Below are positions 39,791-48,009 of a stretch of DNA of 64,000 nt, in pieces. Origin of the DNA: Paraburkholderia diazotrophica. Its GTDB lineage: Bacteria > Pseudomonadota > Gammaproteobacteria > Burkholderiales > Burkholderiaceae. A program made the position numbers and the translations under genes. The stretch is taken from positions 62,001-126,000 of the forward strand of contig NZ_FNYE01000008.1 of assembly GCF_900108945.1 (NCBI RefSeq). Direction: 5' to 3'. Position 1 is the first letter of the stretch, and each line of letters starts with the position of its first letter. The notes under the pieces are model-generated. The model ran no database searches and was not told the DNA's origin. It was given only the letters and a program-made list of their open reading frames with translations.

Positions 39791-41305
39791 ATGAAACCAA
39801 GAATGCTGACCCGTAGTGCCGTTGCAGCGGCCGTCGTGATTGCCTTGTCGGCGGGCTACGTCGCCGGCCACCGCAACGTGCCCGCTCCGCAGGTGATCTC
39901 GCCCGCGCAGGCCGCCGCGATGATGCCCGCCGAGGCCGCGGCGAAAACGGGCATTCCCGATTTTTCGGGCCTCGTCGAAACGTATGGTCCCGCCGTCGTC
40001 AACATCAGCGCGAAGCACGTCGTGAAGCAGGCGTCGATGCGCGGCAACGGCAATGGCAACGGGCAGTTGCCCATCGATCCGAGCGACCCGTTCTATCAGT
40101 TCTACCGCCACTTCTTCGGCCAGATGCCGGGCATGCAAGGCCCGAACGGTGGTGGCGACGACGGCGGCGACCAGCCGAGCGCGAGCCTTGGTTCCGGCTT
40201 TATCGTCAGCAGCGACGGGTACATCCTGACGAATGCGCACGTCGTCGACGGCGCTAACGTCGTCACCGTGAAGCTTACCGACAAGCGCGAGTTCAAGGCG
40301 AAGGTGGTCGGCTCGGACAAGCAGTCGGACGTCGCAGTCCTGAAGATCGACGCGAAGGATCTCCCGACCGTGAAGATCGGCGATCCGCGCGCAAGCAAGG
40401 TCGGCCAGTGGGTCGTCGCGATCGGCTCGCCGTATGGCTTCGACAACACGGTGACGTCGGGCATCATCAGCGCGAAGTCGCGCTCGCTGCCAAACGAGAA
40501 CTACACGCCGTTCATCCAGACCGACGTGCCCGTGAATCCGGGCAACTCGGGCGGGCCGCTCTTCAATCTGCAAGGCGAAGTGATTGGTATCAACTCGATG
40601 ATCTATTCGCAGACGGGCGGCTTCCAGGGCCTTTCGTTCGCTATCCCGATCAACGAGGCGATCAAGGTCAAGGACGATCTCGTGAAGACGGGTCATGTGA
40701 GCCGCGGACGTCTCGGCGTCGCCGTGCAGAGCATGAACCAGACGCTCGCCGATTCGTTCGGCATGAAGAAGCCGCAAGGCGCGCTCGTCAGCTCCGTCGA
40801 TCCGGGCGGTCCTGCCGCGAAGGCGGGCTTGCAGCCGGGTGACGTGATCCTGTCGGTGAATGGCACGGAGGTGACGAATTCGTCGGATCTGCCGTCGCAG
40901 ATCGCGGGCCTCAAGCCGGGCACGCAGGCGGACGTCCAGGTGTGGCGCGACAAGTCGACGAAGGACTTGAAGGTGACGATCGGCTCGCTGTCGGATGCGA
41001 AGATCGCGTCGAACAACGAAAGCGGCCCGGCGCAGATGCAAGGGCGCCTCGGCGTCGCCGTGCGCCCGCTGACGCCGCAGGAAAAGAGCAGCGCATCCGT
41101 CTCCCACGGTTTGCTGGTGCAGGACGCGGGCGGCGCGGCGGCGAGCGCGGGCATCCAGCCGGGCGACGTGATTCTGGCCGTCAACGGACGCCCTGTGTCG
41201 AACGTCGATCAGTTGAAGCAGGCGGTGACTGCCGCGGGCAACAGCCTCGCGCTGCTGATCCAGCGCGACAACGCGCAGATCTTCGTGCCCGTCGATCTCG
41301 GCTGA
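39791..41305 (+). CDS. DegP/HtrA-type periplasmic serine endoprotease
   Basis: A 504-residue HtrA family protease-chaperone. An N-terminal signal or anchor helix (about 8-25) precedes the trypsin-like domain: His in TNAHVVDG, Asp in SDVAVLKI, Ser in NPGNSGGPLFN. Two PDZ domains follow (about 295-390 and 410-500), including GRLGVAVQSM and GLLVQDAGGAAASAGIQPG. A Gly/Asn-rich loop with GNGNGNG lies near residue 85, as in DegP LA loops. AGGAG precedes the ATG. It handles misfolded envelope proteins; DegQ or MucD are alternative names. Confidence 0.95.
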   Translation: MKPRMLTRSAVAAAVVIALSAGYVAGHRNVPAPQVISPAQAAAMMPAEAAAKTGIPDFSGLVETYGPAVVNISAKHVVKQASMRGNGNGNGQLPIDPSDPFYQFYRHFFGQMPGMQGPNGGGDDGGDQPSASLGSGFIVSSDGYILTNAHVVDGANVVTVKLTDKREFKAKVVGSDKQSDVAVLKIDAKDLPTVKIGDPRASKVGQWVVAIGSPYGFDNTVTSGIISAKSRSLPNENYTPFIQTDVPVNPGNSGGPLFNLQGEVIGINSMIYSQTGGFQGLSFAIPINEAIKVKDDLVKTGHVSRGRLGVAVQSMNQTLADSFGMKKPQGALVSSVDPGGPAAKAGLQPGDVILSVNGTEVTNSSDLPSQIAGLKPGTQADVQVWRDKSTKDLKVTIGSLSDAKIASNNESGPAQMQGRLGVAVRPLTPQEKSSASVSHGLLVQDAGGAAASAGIQPGDVILAVNGRPVSNVDQLKQAVTAAGNSLALLIQRDNAQIFVPVDLG

Positions 41306-41345
41306 TGGTCGTTTGATGCTGGACTGACGATCGGCTGTAACGGGT

Positions 41346-41383
41346 AAAAGCTGCCGTTCCTGGAAAAGGACGGCAGCTTTTTT
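41346..41383 (+). terminator. Terminator of the degP-like gene
   Basis: AAAAGCTGCCG (41346-41356) pairs with CGGCAGCTTTT (41371-41381) with further partial pairing inside, followed by a T run. Confidence 0.88.
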
Positions 41384-41530
41384 CATGGGGCCTGGCGCAG
41401 CGCATGCTGTGAGACGAATCCAATCTGCGGCGCTGCAAGGCGAAAGCGGGAATGGCAAACGAACGGGCATGCAGATTGCGTCCGTACGCTCGCCAGGACT
41501 GTTTGGGGATCGCCCAAAAGGAGCCACGCA

Positions 41531-42025
41531 ATGATTCATCGTCGTATCGTCGCACGCGCCGTGACGGCTGCCGCGACAGTTCTCACGCTCGGTCTCTCAG
41601 GCGGCGCCTTTGCGCAGCAGGCGAGCGAAACCACGGGCGGCAGCACCACGGATAACACGAGCGCGGGCAACGTCAACGGCGGCGGCCTGCCGCAGGTGCA
41701 GCAGCAGGGCGACGTGTCGTACACGTCGGGCGGCGTCGGTCTCGACGAATCGAAGGCGCTGCTCGCGGCGCAAAGCCAGTGGCCGTTGTCGCTGCGCTTC
41801 ACGGGCCCCGGTTCCGACTACCTCGCGGACATCAAGGTGAAGATCGTCGATGCGCATAGCGCCGACGTGCTCGACGCGACTTCGCGCGGACCGTACATGC
41901 TGGTCCGGCTGCGTCCCGGCCGCTATACCGTGCACGCGTCCTACAAGGATAGCGACCAGTCGAAGGCCGTCACGGTGCCGGCGAGCGGCACGGCCAAGGC
42001 GGGGTTCTACTTCGCCACGCAGTAA
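41531..42025 (+). CDS. Exported carboxypeptidase-regulatory-like domain protein
   Basis: A 164-residue periplasmic protein. A signal peptide (MIHRRIVARAVTAAATVLTL, cleavage near GGAFA|QQ) is followed by a Gly/Ser/Thr/Asn/Gln-rich linker and then a beta-sandwich of about 90 residues: YLADIKVKIVDAHSADVLDA, GPYMLVRLRPGRYTVHASY and a final KAGFYFATQ. This pattern (GPY...RLRPGRYTV) fits a carboxypeptidase regulatory-like or transthyretin-like fold, not an enzyme. No partner gene is adjacent. Function unknown. Confidence 0.75.
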   Translation: MIHRRIVARAVTAAATVLTLGLSGGAFAQQASETTGGSTTDNTSAGNVNGGGLPQVQQQGDVSYTSGGVGLDESKALLAAQSQWPLSLRFTGPGSDYLADIKVKIVDAHSADVLDATSRGPYMLVRLRPGRYTVHASYKDSDQSKAVTVPASGTAKAGFYFATQ

Positions 42026-42432
42026 GCGGGCCGAAATCTCCCGCGAAGCTCGTTGGAACGACGGCAGGCGAGTGGGCTGCGAGGCTTTGCAACGCGCGGC
42101 CCGACGCATGCCCGAAGGCTCGCCTGAAATCGCATCAAACGCCCTTTTCGCGCGCAGCGTGGGCGCGGCGCAACACGTGCGCGTCGGCAATCGCGTCTGC
42201 AATCGGTAGAGACCCCATCCCGCCAACGAAGGTCGCGCAATCCCGCTGCGTTTGGTCAATAATGAAGCCACGAACACGCTCGTGGCTTCGCCGTATCGAA
42301 GCCGGCGCGGCGTGGTCGAGGGAGACGCGCACCGCAGAATCACAACGAAGCGGCGCGTGCCCGCGAGTGCCCGGCTGACACCTCAGCCGGTCGGACAGGA
42401 CAAGCACACGTGCCATCAGCGGAGCGGACGAC
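42026..42432. other. 407-base intergenic region
   Basis: No gene supported. It contains one perfect 10-bp hairpin, GAAGCCACGA (42264-42273) with TCGTGGCTTC (42280-42289), without a T run. Base composition is like the flanks. Confidence 0.4.
42264..42289. terminator. Perfect 10-bp stem-loop, possible terminator
   Basis: Stem GAAGCCACGA / TCGTGGCTTC with a 6-base loop. Lack of a T run makes termination uncertain. Confidence 0.45.
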
Positions 42433-42897
42433 ATGAACGATGCCCCAGCTAGCGGAAGCGCCAACGGCGCGGACGGCGCCGATGCCCTAGGAGGCGGCCG
42501 CCCCGACGATGCATCCGGTGGTGCGCCAGCGCACGGCGGGCACGGGCAGGCGCCCCATACGATCCGTATTACGACCAACCGGCACCGGGTGCGCGTGATC
42601 CACCAGGGCGTGACGTTCGCGGATACGTTCGGCGCGCTCACGCTGAGCGAAACCGGCTACCCCGACGTGTTTTATTTTCCCCGCGCCGACGTGAACATGG
42701 CGCGGCTCGAACGGTCGACTCATACGTCGCGCTGCCCGTTCAAGGGTGAAGCGACGTACTTTCATCTTCGCACCGAAGAGGACGTCATCGAGAACGCAGT
42801 CTGGAGTTATGAGAACCCGTTAGACGAGGTCAAGCAGATCGCGGGTTATCTGGCGTTTTACGCATCGCGCGTCGACCGCATCGATCAGACGTCCTGA
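42433..42897 (+). CDS. DUF427 domain protein
   Basis: A 154-residue protein. Residues 42-150 match DUF427 (NTP_transf_9 in Pfam naming): TFADTFGALTLSETGYPDVFYF, CPFKGEATYFHL with the conserved Cys, and NAVWSYENPLDEVKQIAGY with FYASRVD at the end. The first ~40 residues are Gly/Ala/Asp-rich and probably disordered. Function is unknown; the family is small and single-domain. Next gene follows 33 bases later, so they are probably co-transcribed. Confidence 0.88.
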   Translation: MNDAPASGSANGADGADALGGGRPDDASGGAPAHGGHGQAPHTIRITTNRHRVRVIHQGVTFADTFGALTLSETGYPDVFYFPRADVNMARLERSTHTSRCPFKGEATYFHLRTEEDVIENAVWSYENPLDEVKQIAGYLAFYASRVDRIDQTS

Positions 42898-42930
42898 TCC
42901 CGCAGTCGCGCGTATTTCGGGGAGGCTGCC

Positions 42931-43677
42931 ATGGAATTGAACGACGCGTTGAGGGTGCCGCTCGCGCCGTCCGAAGTCTGGGACGCGCTGCAGGATCTCG
43001 CGTTGTTGCGCGCGAGTCTCGACAACTGCGAGTCGCTGCGCCGGCTCCAGGGCGGCGAATATCTGCTGACGATGACCGTGCCGCTCGGACCGTTGCGCGC
43101 GCATTACCAGATTCGCGCGCATGTCGCGAGCGAGGACGGCCCGGATAGCGACAAGCCGCACCGCACGCTGAATTTCAAGGCGCGTGCGGAGGGCGTCGGC
43201 TCGCTGCGCGGACAGATCGACGTATCGCTGCGCACCGACGATGCGCTTCATTTGCCGGGTCGCGGCCCGAGCACGCGCATCGACTATTCGGTGTGGGCGA
43301 CCGCGACCGGGCCGCTGTCGGAACTGCCCGCGCGCCAGATCGAAAATGCGCTGCACGAGCTCGCCGACGATTTCTTCACCGAGTTCTGCGCGGTCGTTCA
43401 GGCGAAGCACGGCAAGGGCCCGAATCGCGCGACGGCCACGCAGGGGCGCCGCCAGCATGTGTTTCTGCGTCCGATCAGTCTGAGCGGTGTCGCGCGCCGC
43501 GCGCGGCTGCACGACCAGCAGCACGGCGGCACGCTGACGGGCCGCGCCGCGCATTCGCTGCTGCACGGCCTGCATCACGAACACGATCCGCATGTGCTGC
43601 CCAACTGGGCATGGGCCGCGATGATTTTCTTCGTCGCGCTGCTGCTCTACATTGCGCGGTACTTCACTCAGGGCTGA
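42931..43677 (+). CDS. CoxG-like SRPBCC protein with C-terminal membrane anchor
   Basis: A 248-residue protein. The first ~150 residues are a SRPBCC/carbon-monoxide-dehydrogenase subunit G fold: PLAPSEVWDALQDLALLRAS, then LDNCESLRRLQGGEYLLTM and LNFKARAEGVGSLRG; WATATGPLSELPARQIENAL closes it. After a His-rich stretch (LLHGLHHEHDPHVLP), one helix WAWAAMIFFVALLLYIARYF anchors the protein. CoxG tethers CO dehydrogenase to the membrane, but no cox genes are present here. Confidence 0.85.
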   Translation: MELNDALRVPLAPSEVWDALQDLALLRASLDNCESLRRLQGGEYLLTMTVPLGPLRAHYQIRAHVASEDGPDSDKPHRTLNFKARAEGVGSLRGQIDVSLRTDDALHLPGRGPSTRIDYSVWATATGPLSELPARQIENALHELADDFFTEFCAVVQAKHGKGPNRATATQGRRQHVFLRPISLSGVARRARLHDQQHGGTLTGRAAHSLLHGLHHEHDPHVLPNWAWAAMIFFVALLLYIARYFTQG

Positions 43678-43739
43678 CGGCCTTCGTGGTTGTCGGCTCG
43701 CGCGAATCACGCGCGACGGACCCGACTCGCCCGGCTCGC

Positions 43740-44792
43740 TCACACGCCGCGAAATTCCCGCCGCCATGCGGACGGCGATGTCCTGAACGCGTCGGTGAAA
43801 TGCTGACGCAGCGAAGCCGTCGAACCGAATCCCGCCATCCCCGCAATCGATTCGATCGACTCGTCGGTGCTCTCGAGCAGTTGCTGCGCGCGGGCAAGCC
43901 GTTGCGCCAGCAGCCACGCACCGACGGTCGTGCCCGTCGCGGCCTTGAAGTGACGCGTGAACGTGCGACGGCTCATCGCTGCGCGGCCGGCGAGCGAATC
44001 GAGCGTATGTGGCGCGTCGAGCTTGCCGTGCACCCAATCGAGCAGCGCGGCGAGACGATTGCCGCGCACGTCGTGCGGCATCGGCTGCTGCACGTATTGC
44101 GCCTGTCCTCCCTGACGATGCGGCGGCACGACGAGGCGCCGCGCGACATAGTTCGCGCTTTGCGCGCCGCACAGCTTGCGCACGACGTGGAGGCAACAGT
44201 CGAGCCCCGCCGCCGTGCCCGCCGACGTGAGGATGTCGCCGTCGTCGACATACAGGACTTGCGGATCGACCTTCACTTTCGGGAAGCGGTGCGCGAAGTC
44301 GCTGGCCCATGCCCAGTGCGTCGTCGCGGGACGCCCGTCGAGCAGGCCCGCGGCGGCGAGCACGAACGCGCCGAGGCACAGGCCGACCAGTTGCGCGCCG
44401 CGCGCGTGAGCGGCGCGCAATGCGTCGAGCAGCGCTTCGGGCGGATCTTCGTGCGGATCGCGCCACGTGGGCACGATGATCGTGTCGGCATCGGCGAGCG
44501 CTTCGAGGCCATGCGTCGCGGCGATCGAGAAACCGGCTGTCGTCGACAGCGGTCCCGGCTCGATCGAGCAGACGCGAAAATCGAAAACGGGAACGCCGCC
44601 GTCGCTGCGGTCCTCGCCGAACACGACGCAAGGCACGGACAGATGAAACGGGCTGATGCCGTCGAACGCGATCGCAGCGACGACATGCCTCCGCGGCTTT
44701 TTCGCCGTGGCGTTGCGGTTGGCGGTCTTGACGCGGCGGGGCGTTGAGACCACAGCGTGACGAGGATCTGAACGGGAAGCATGGCGGGCCAT
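43740..44792 (-). CDS. GlxA-family transcriptional regulator (DJ-1/PfpI + AraC HTH)
   Basis: A 350-residue regulator. N-terminal ~35 basic residues precede a DJ-1/PfpI-like domain with the nucleophile-elbow-like GLCLGAFVLAAAGLL and TSAGTAAGLDCCLHVV. The AraC domain has LDSLAGRAAMSRRTFTRHFK and AGMAGFGSTASLRQHFTDAF. Start 44792 is supported by GGAGG 6 bases upstream; the longer frame is not. Divergent from a cysteine hydrolase gene, which it probably controls. Confidence 0.93.
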   Translation of the reverse strand: MARHASRSDPRHAVVSTPRRVKTANRNATAKKPRRHVVAAIAFDGISPFHLSVPCVVFGEDRSDGGVPVFDFRVCSIEPGPLSTTAGFSIAATHGLEALADADTIIVPTWRDPHEDPPEALLDALRAAHARGAQLVGLCLGAFVLAAAGLLDGRPATTHWAWASDFAHRFPKVKVDPQVLYVDDGDILTSAGTAAGLDCCLHVVRKLCGAQSANYVARRLVVPPHRQGGQAQYVQQPMPHDVRGNRLAALLDWVHGKLDAPHTLDSLAGRAAMSRRTFTRHFKAATGTTVGAWLLAQRLARAQQLLESTDESIESIAGMAGFGSTASLRQHFTDAFRTSPSAWRREFRGV

Positions 44793-44940
44793 TCGCGGCC
44801 TCCGGAGCGAAAATGCGAATGGCCCAATCCTAGCGAAAATTGTCATTCGGGTCACTGTCGCTCGATGGCCGGAAAGCGAAGAATGCGGGCATCGCGGCTG
44901 CAATCGCCAGTCGCCCAACGCCAACTTGAGGAGACCCGCC

Positions 44941-45570
44941 ATGTCGACGCCCCGTCGCGCCCTGATCGTCATCGACGTCCAGAACGAATACGTCACGGGC
45001 GATCTGCCGATCGAATACCCCGACGTGCAGACGTCGCTCGCGAACATCGGCCGCGCAATCGACGCGGCGCACGCCGCGCGCATTCCCGTTGTCGTCGTTC
45101 AGAACCTCACGCCGCCCGGCTCGCCGATCTTCGCGCGCGGCAGCGACGGCGCGGCGCTGCATCCCGTGGTGGCGTCGCGCGAGCGCGATCATTTCGTCGA
45201 AAAAGCGCTGCCGAGCGCGTTCACGAACACGGACCTTGCCGACTGGCTCGCCGCGCGCGACATCGACACGTTGACGGTAGTCGGCTACATGACGCACAAC
45301 TGCGACGCATCGACGATCATTCACGCGCTGCACATGGGACTGGCCGTCGAGTTTCTGCACGATGCGACGGGCTCTGTGCCGTACGAGAACAGCGCGGGTT
45401 TTGCGAGCGCCGAGGAGATTCATCGCGTGTTCAGCGTCGTGTTGCAGTCGCGTTTTGCGGCGGTGGCGAGCACGCAGCAGTGGATCGCGGCCGTGGAGTC
45501 GGGCGGCCCGCTCGAACGCGGTTCGATCTATGCGTCGAATCAGAAGGCGCGCGCGCGGACGGCGGTCTGA
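44941..45570 (+). CDS. Isochorismatase-family cysteine hydrolase
   Basis: A 209-residue hydrolase with the conserved Asp in RALIVIDVQNEYVTG, Lys in VEKALPSAF and Cys in YMTHNCDASTII, which make the family's catalytic triad. Related enzymes cleave nicotinamide, amides or N-carbamoyl compounds; isochorismate is only one of many substrates and is not implied. GAGGAG precedes ATG 44941 (in-frame upstream start lacks support). Divergent from the GlxA regulator; a terminator follows. Confidence 0.92.
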   Translation: MSTPRRALIVIDVQNEYVTGDLPIEYPDVQTSLANIGRAIDAAHAARIPVVVVQNLTPPGSPIFARGSDGAALHPVVASRERDHFVEKALPSAFTNTDLADWLAARDIDTLTVVGYMTHNCDASTIIHALHMGLAVEFLHDATGSVPYENSAGFASAEEIHRVFSVVLQSRFAAVASTQQWIAAVESGGPLERGSIYASNQKARARTAV

Positions 45571-45590
45571 ACGAAGTCAAATTGAACATG

Positions 45591-45614
45591 AGCCGGTGCG
45601 TGAGCCGGCTTTTT
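45591..45614 (+). terminator. Terminator after the cysteine hydrolase gene
   Basis: AGCCGG (45591-45596) pairs with CCGGCT (45605-45610), followed by five Ts. A further 9-bp hairpin at 45644-45668 lies before the convergent TetR gene's stop and may serve that strand. Confidence 0.7.
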
Positions 45615-45675
45615 CATGGCCGGTCAGGAGCGGTTTCAGCCGCCGCCGCAAATGGCCTGTTTGCGGCGCCTGTCC

Positions 45676-46311
45676 TCAGGCGCCCAGCCGCAACGCCGGA
45701 CTGCGCAGCCCGTCGATCATGCTTTCGACCATCTGCCGCGCGTAATGGCCGAAATCCAGCGCTTCGGGCACGAACAGCATATCGCGCAACGAGCCGCTGA
45801 TGAACGCATGCACCATCGACGCGGCAACGGGCACGTTCAAGTCCGCCGGCAGCTGTCCTTTGGAGATCGCGTTGCGCATCGCCACCTGCATGTTGGCGAG
45901 ACCCTCGCGCATGTTGTTCTGATAGCGCGCCATCACGGGGCCCATTTCCTCGACGAATTCACACTTGTGAAACAGGATTTCGAACACGCGGCGGCGATGC
46001 GGATCATTGGCTGTGTCGCGCAGACACACCGTGCAGATGTCGATCAGGCGGCCGAGCGGATCGGCCTCGTTCGGGTCCACCGAGGCCGCCTTCAGTTCGA
46101 CGAGCGGCAGCAGCACGCGGTCGAACATTTCCGTGAAGAGTTCGCCCTTGTTAGCGAAGTGCCAGTAGATCGCCCCGCGCGTGACGCCCGCCGTTTGCGC
46201 GATATCCGCCAGCGAAGTGCGCGACACGCCTTTCTCAAAAAAGACCTTTTCTGCGGCATCGAGGATGCGGTTGCGCGTCTCCTGCGCTTCTTCCTTGGTT
46301 CGGCGGACCAT
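45676..46311 (-). CDS. bpeR: TetR-family repressor of RND efflux (BpeR/AcrR-like)
   Basis: A 211-residue repressor. N-terminal TetR HTH: NRILDAAEKVFFEKGVSRTSLADIAQTAGVTRGAIYWHFANK, cut here into recognisable segments: AAEKVFFEKGVS, SLADIAQTAGVTRGAIYWHF. The C-terminal ligand domain ends with FVPEALDFGHYARQMV as in AcrR/TtgR. Start 46311 (MVRRTKEEA) is the family start; the longer frame begins in promoter sequence. It is divergent from the efflux operon and would bind the palindrome near the operon promoter. Confidence 0.95.
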   Translation of the reverse strand: MVRRTKEEAQETRNRILDAAEKVFFEKGVSRTSLADIAQTAGVTRGAIYWHFANKGELFTEMFDRVLLPLVELKAASVDPNEADPLGRLIDICTVCLRDTANDPHRRRVFEILFHKCEFVEEMGPVMARYQNNMREGLANMQVAMRNAISKGQLPADLNVPVAASMVHAFISGSLRDMLFVPEALDFGHYARQMVESMIDGLRSPALRLGA

Positions 46312-46740
46312 TCTTGTGACCTGCTGGTAATTACGGGGTTTCCCTGGCGTTTTTAAACGCGCCTGATAAAGATCATTTCCCATGCCGGTTATTGCCTGGT
46401 CGATCTTTCGGGAGAACGCCTTTTTTCGGGCTGAACGCTCTTTTACGTGCATTCATGAATGTATATATAATAGCACCCCATCGATCGGATAGCTCATGTA
46501 GGAGTGAACGGTTAATATCCGTCACTGTTGCCTTTTACAGGTGCCTTGCGCTGTCTCAATTATTGGGCGGCGCAGTGCTGCATTTCCCGGCTTCGCGCAT
46601 TTCGCAATGGGTGCACCCGCAGGAAACGCATTCGTGAGCGTCCGGTCATGGCGTCGTCGTCGAGACGCCGATGTGCGCAGCCTTCTCCGCAGAGAGATGC
46701 ACGCACTTTTTCCTTCTCAGTCTTTGACAGAGGTCGCTCC
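46312..46740. other. 429-base divergent control region of the RND operon
   Basis: No gene. It holds the palindrome (46450-46461) and -10 (46466-46471) of the efflux operon. The transcript would have a leader of about 260 bases before bpeA, which is long; nothing structured was recognised in it. Confidence 0.5.
46442..46471 (+). promoter_or_regulatory. RND operon promoter with AcrR-like palindromic operator
   Basis: A perfect -10 TATAAT (46466-46471) and a -35-like TTTACG (46442-46447) with 18-bp spacing. The spacer contains the 12-bp palindrome CATTCATGAATG (46450-46461), very close to the core of the E. coli AcrR site. Repressor binding would block RNA polymerase. Confidence 0.65.
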
Positions 46741-47991
46741 ATGCGCGTCGAACGGGTTCCATTCCGCTTACTCACTGCCGCGACGGCTGCCGTAATGCTG
46801 GCAGCGTGCGGACAAAAACAATCAGCACCTCCGCCACAAACTCCCGAAGTCGGTGTCGTCACGGTTCAGCCGCAGTCCGTGCCCGTCGTCACCGAGCTGC
46901 CGGGCCGCACCAGCGCATTCCTCGTCGCGCAGGTACGCGCGCGGGTCGACGGCATCGTGCTGCGCCGCGAGTTCACAGAAGGCACGCAGGTCAAGGCCGG
47001 CCAGCGTCTGTACAAGATCGATCCGGCGCCGTTCATTGCGTCGCTGAACAACGCGAAGGCATCGCTCGCGAAGGCGCAGGCGAATCTGGCGTCGACGACC
47101 GCGCAGGCGAACCGCTACAAGGTGCTCGTCGCGGCGAACGCGGTGTCGAAGCAGGACTACGACAACGCCGTCGCCGCCGAAGGCCAGGCCGCAGCCGATG
47201 TCGCGGCAGGCAAGGCGGCCGTCGACACCGCGCAGATCAATCTCGGCTATACGGATGTCGTTTCGCCCGTGACGGGCCAGGTCGGCATCTCGCAGGTGAC
47301 GCCGGGCGCGTACGTGCAGGCGAGCCAGGCGACGCTCATGTCGACGGTTCAGCAACTGGACCCCGTCTACGTCGACGTGACGCAATCGAGCCTCGCGGGC
47401 CTGAAGCTGCGCCGCGAAATCCAGCAGGGCCGTCTGAAGACGAGCGGTCCGAATGCGGCCAAGGTCGAACTGATTCTCGAAGACGGCCGCGTGTATGCGG
47501 AGAAGGGCAAGCTGCAGTTCACCGACGTGACCGTCGATCAGACCACCGGCTCCGTGACGATCCGCGCGATCTTCCCGAACAAGGATCATGTGCTTCTGCC
47601 GGGCATGTTCGTGCGCGCGCGAATCGAAGAGGGCATGAACGACAACGCGCTGCTCGTCCCGCAAGTGGGCGTCACGCATGACCAGAAGGGCCAGCCGACG
47701 GCGCTCGTGCTCGACAAGGACGACAAGGTCCAGTTGCGCGTGCTGCAGACCTCGGCGACGTATGGCCAGTACTGGGTGGTCGATGGCGGCCTGAATGCGG
47801 GTGACCGCGTGGTCGTGCAAGGCACCGACAAGGTCCGTCCCGGCGCACAGGCGAAGGGCGTGCCGGCTCAACTGCCGCCTGCACCCGCCGCGTCGGACGC
47901 GGCAGCCGCGGGCACGCAGAGCGCGTCGGCTCCGGGCGGCGCGCAGCCAGCCAGTGGCACGGCCGCAGCCTCCGCGGCATCGGGCGCGTAA
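46741..47991 (+). CDS. bpeA: RND efflux periplasmic adaptor (BpeA/AcrA-like)
   Basis: A 416-residue membrane-fusion lipoprotein. Lipobox LAAC|GQ follows a short signal peptide. Barrel-sandwich, alpha-hairpin (LNNAKASLAKAQANLASTTA and following) and beta-barrel domains appear in the usual order; GYTDVVSPVTGQVGISQVTPG is the family-typical lipoyl region. The C-terminus is an Ala/Ser/Gly-rich tail of about 50 residues. Start at 46741 with AGAGG upstream; the longer frame is leader. It links BpeB to the outer-membrane channel. Confidence 0.95.
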   Translation: MRVERVPFRLLTAATAAVMLAACGQKQSAPPPQTPEVGVVTVQPQSVPVVTELPGRTSAFLVAQVRARVDGIVLRREFTEGTQVKAGQRLYKIDPAPFIASLNNAKASLAKAQANLASTTAQANRYKVLVAANAVSKQDYDNAVAAEGQAAADVAAGKAAVDTAQINLGYTDVVSPVTGQVGISQVTPGAYVQASQATLMSTVQQLDPVYVDVTQSSLAGLKLRREIQQGRLKTSGPNAAKVELILEDGRVYAEKGKLQFTDVTVDQTTGSVTIRAIFPNKDHVLLPGMFVRARIEEGMNDNALLVPQVGVTHDQKGQPTALVLDKDDKVQLRVLQTSATYGQYWVVDGGLNAGDRVVVQGTDKVRPGAQAKGVPAQLPPAPAASDAAAAGTQSASAPGGAQPASGTAAASAASGA

Positions 47992-48009
47992 TTAAAGGGA
48001 GCCTGCTTC

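Noticed and set aside
40020..40100. Gly/Asn-rich tract in the DegP gene as a sign of frameshift
   Set aside because: The reading frame and all catalytic motifs continue normally; it is a usual flexible loop.
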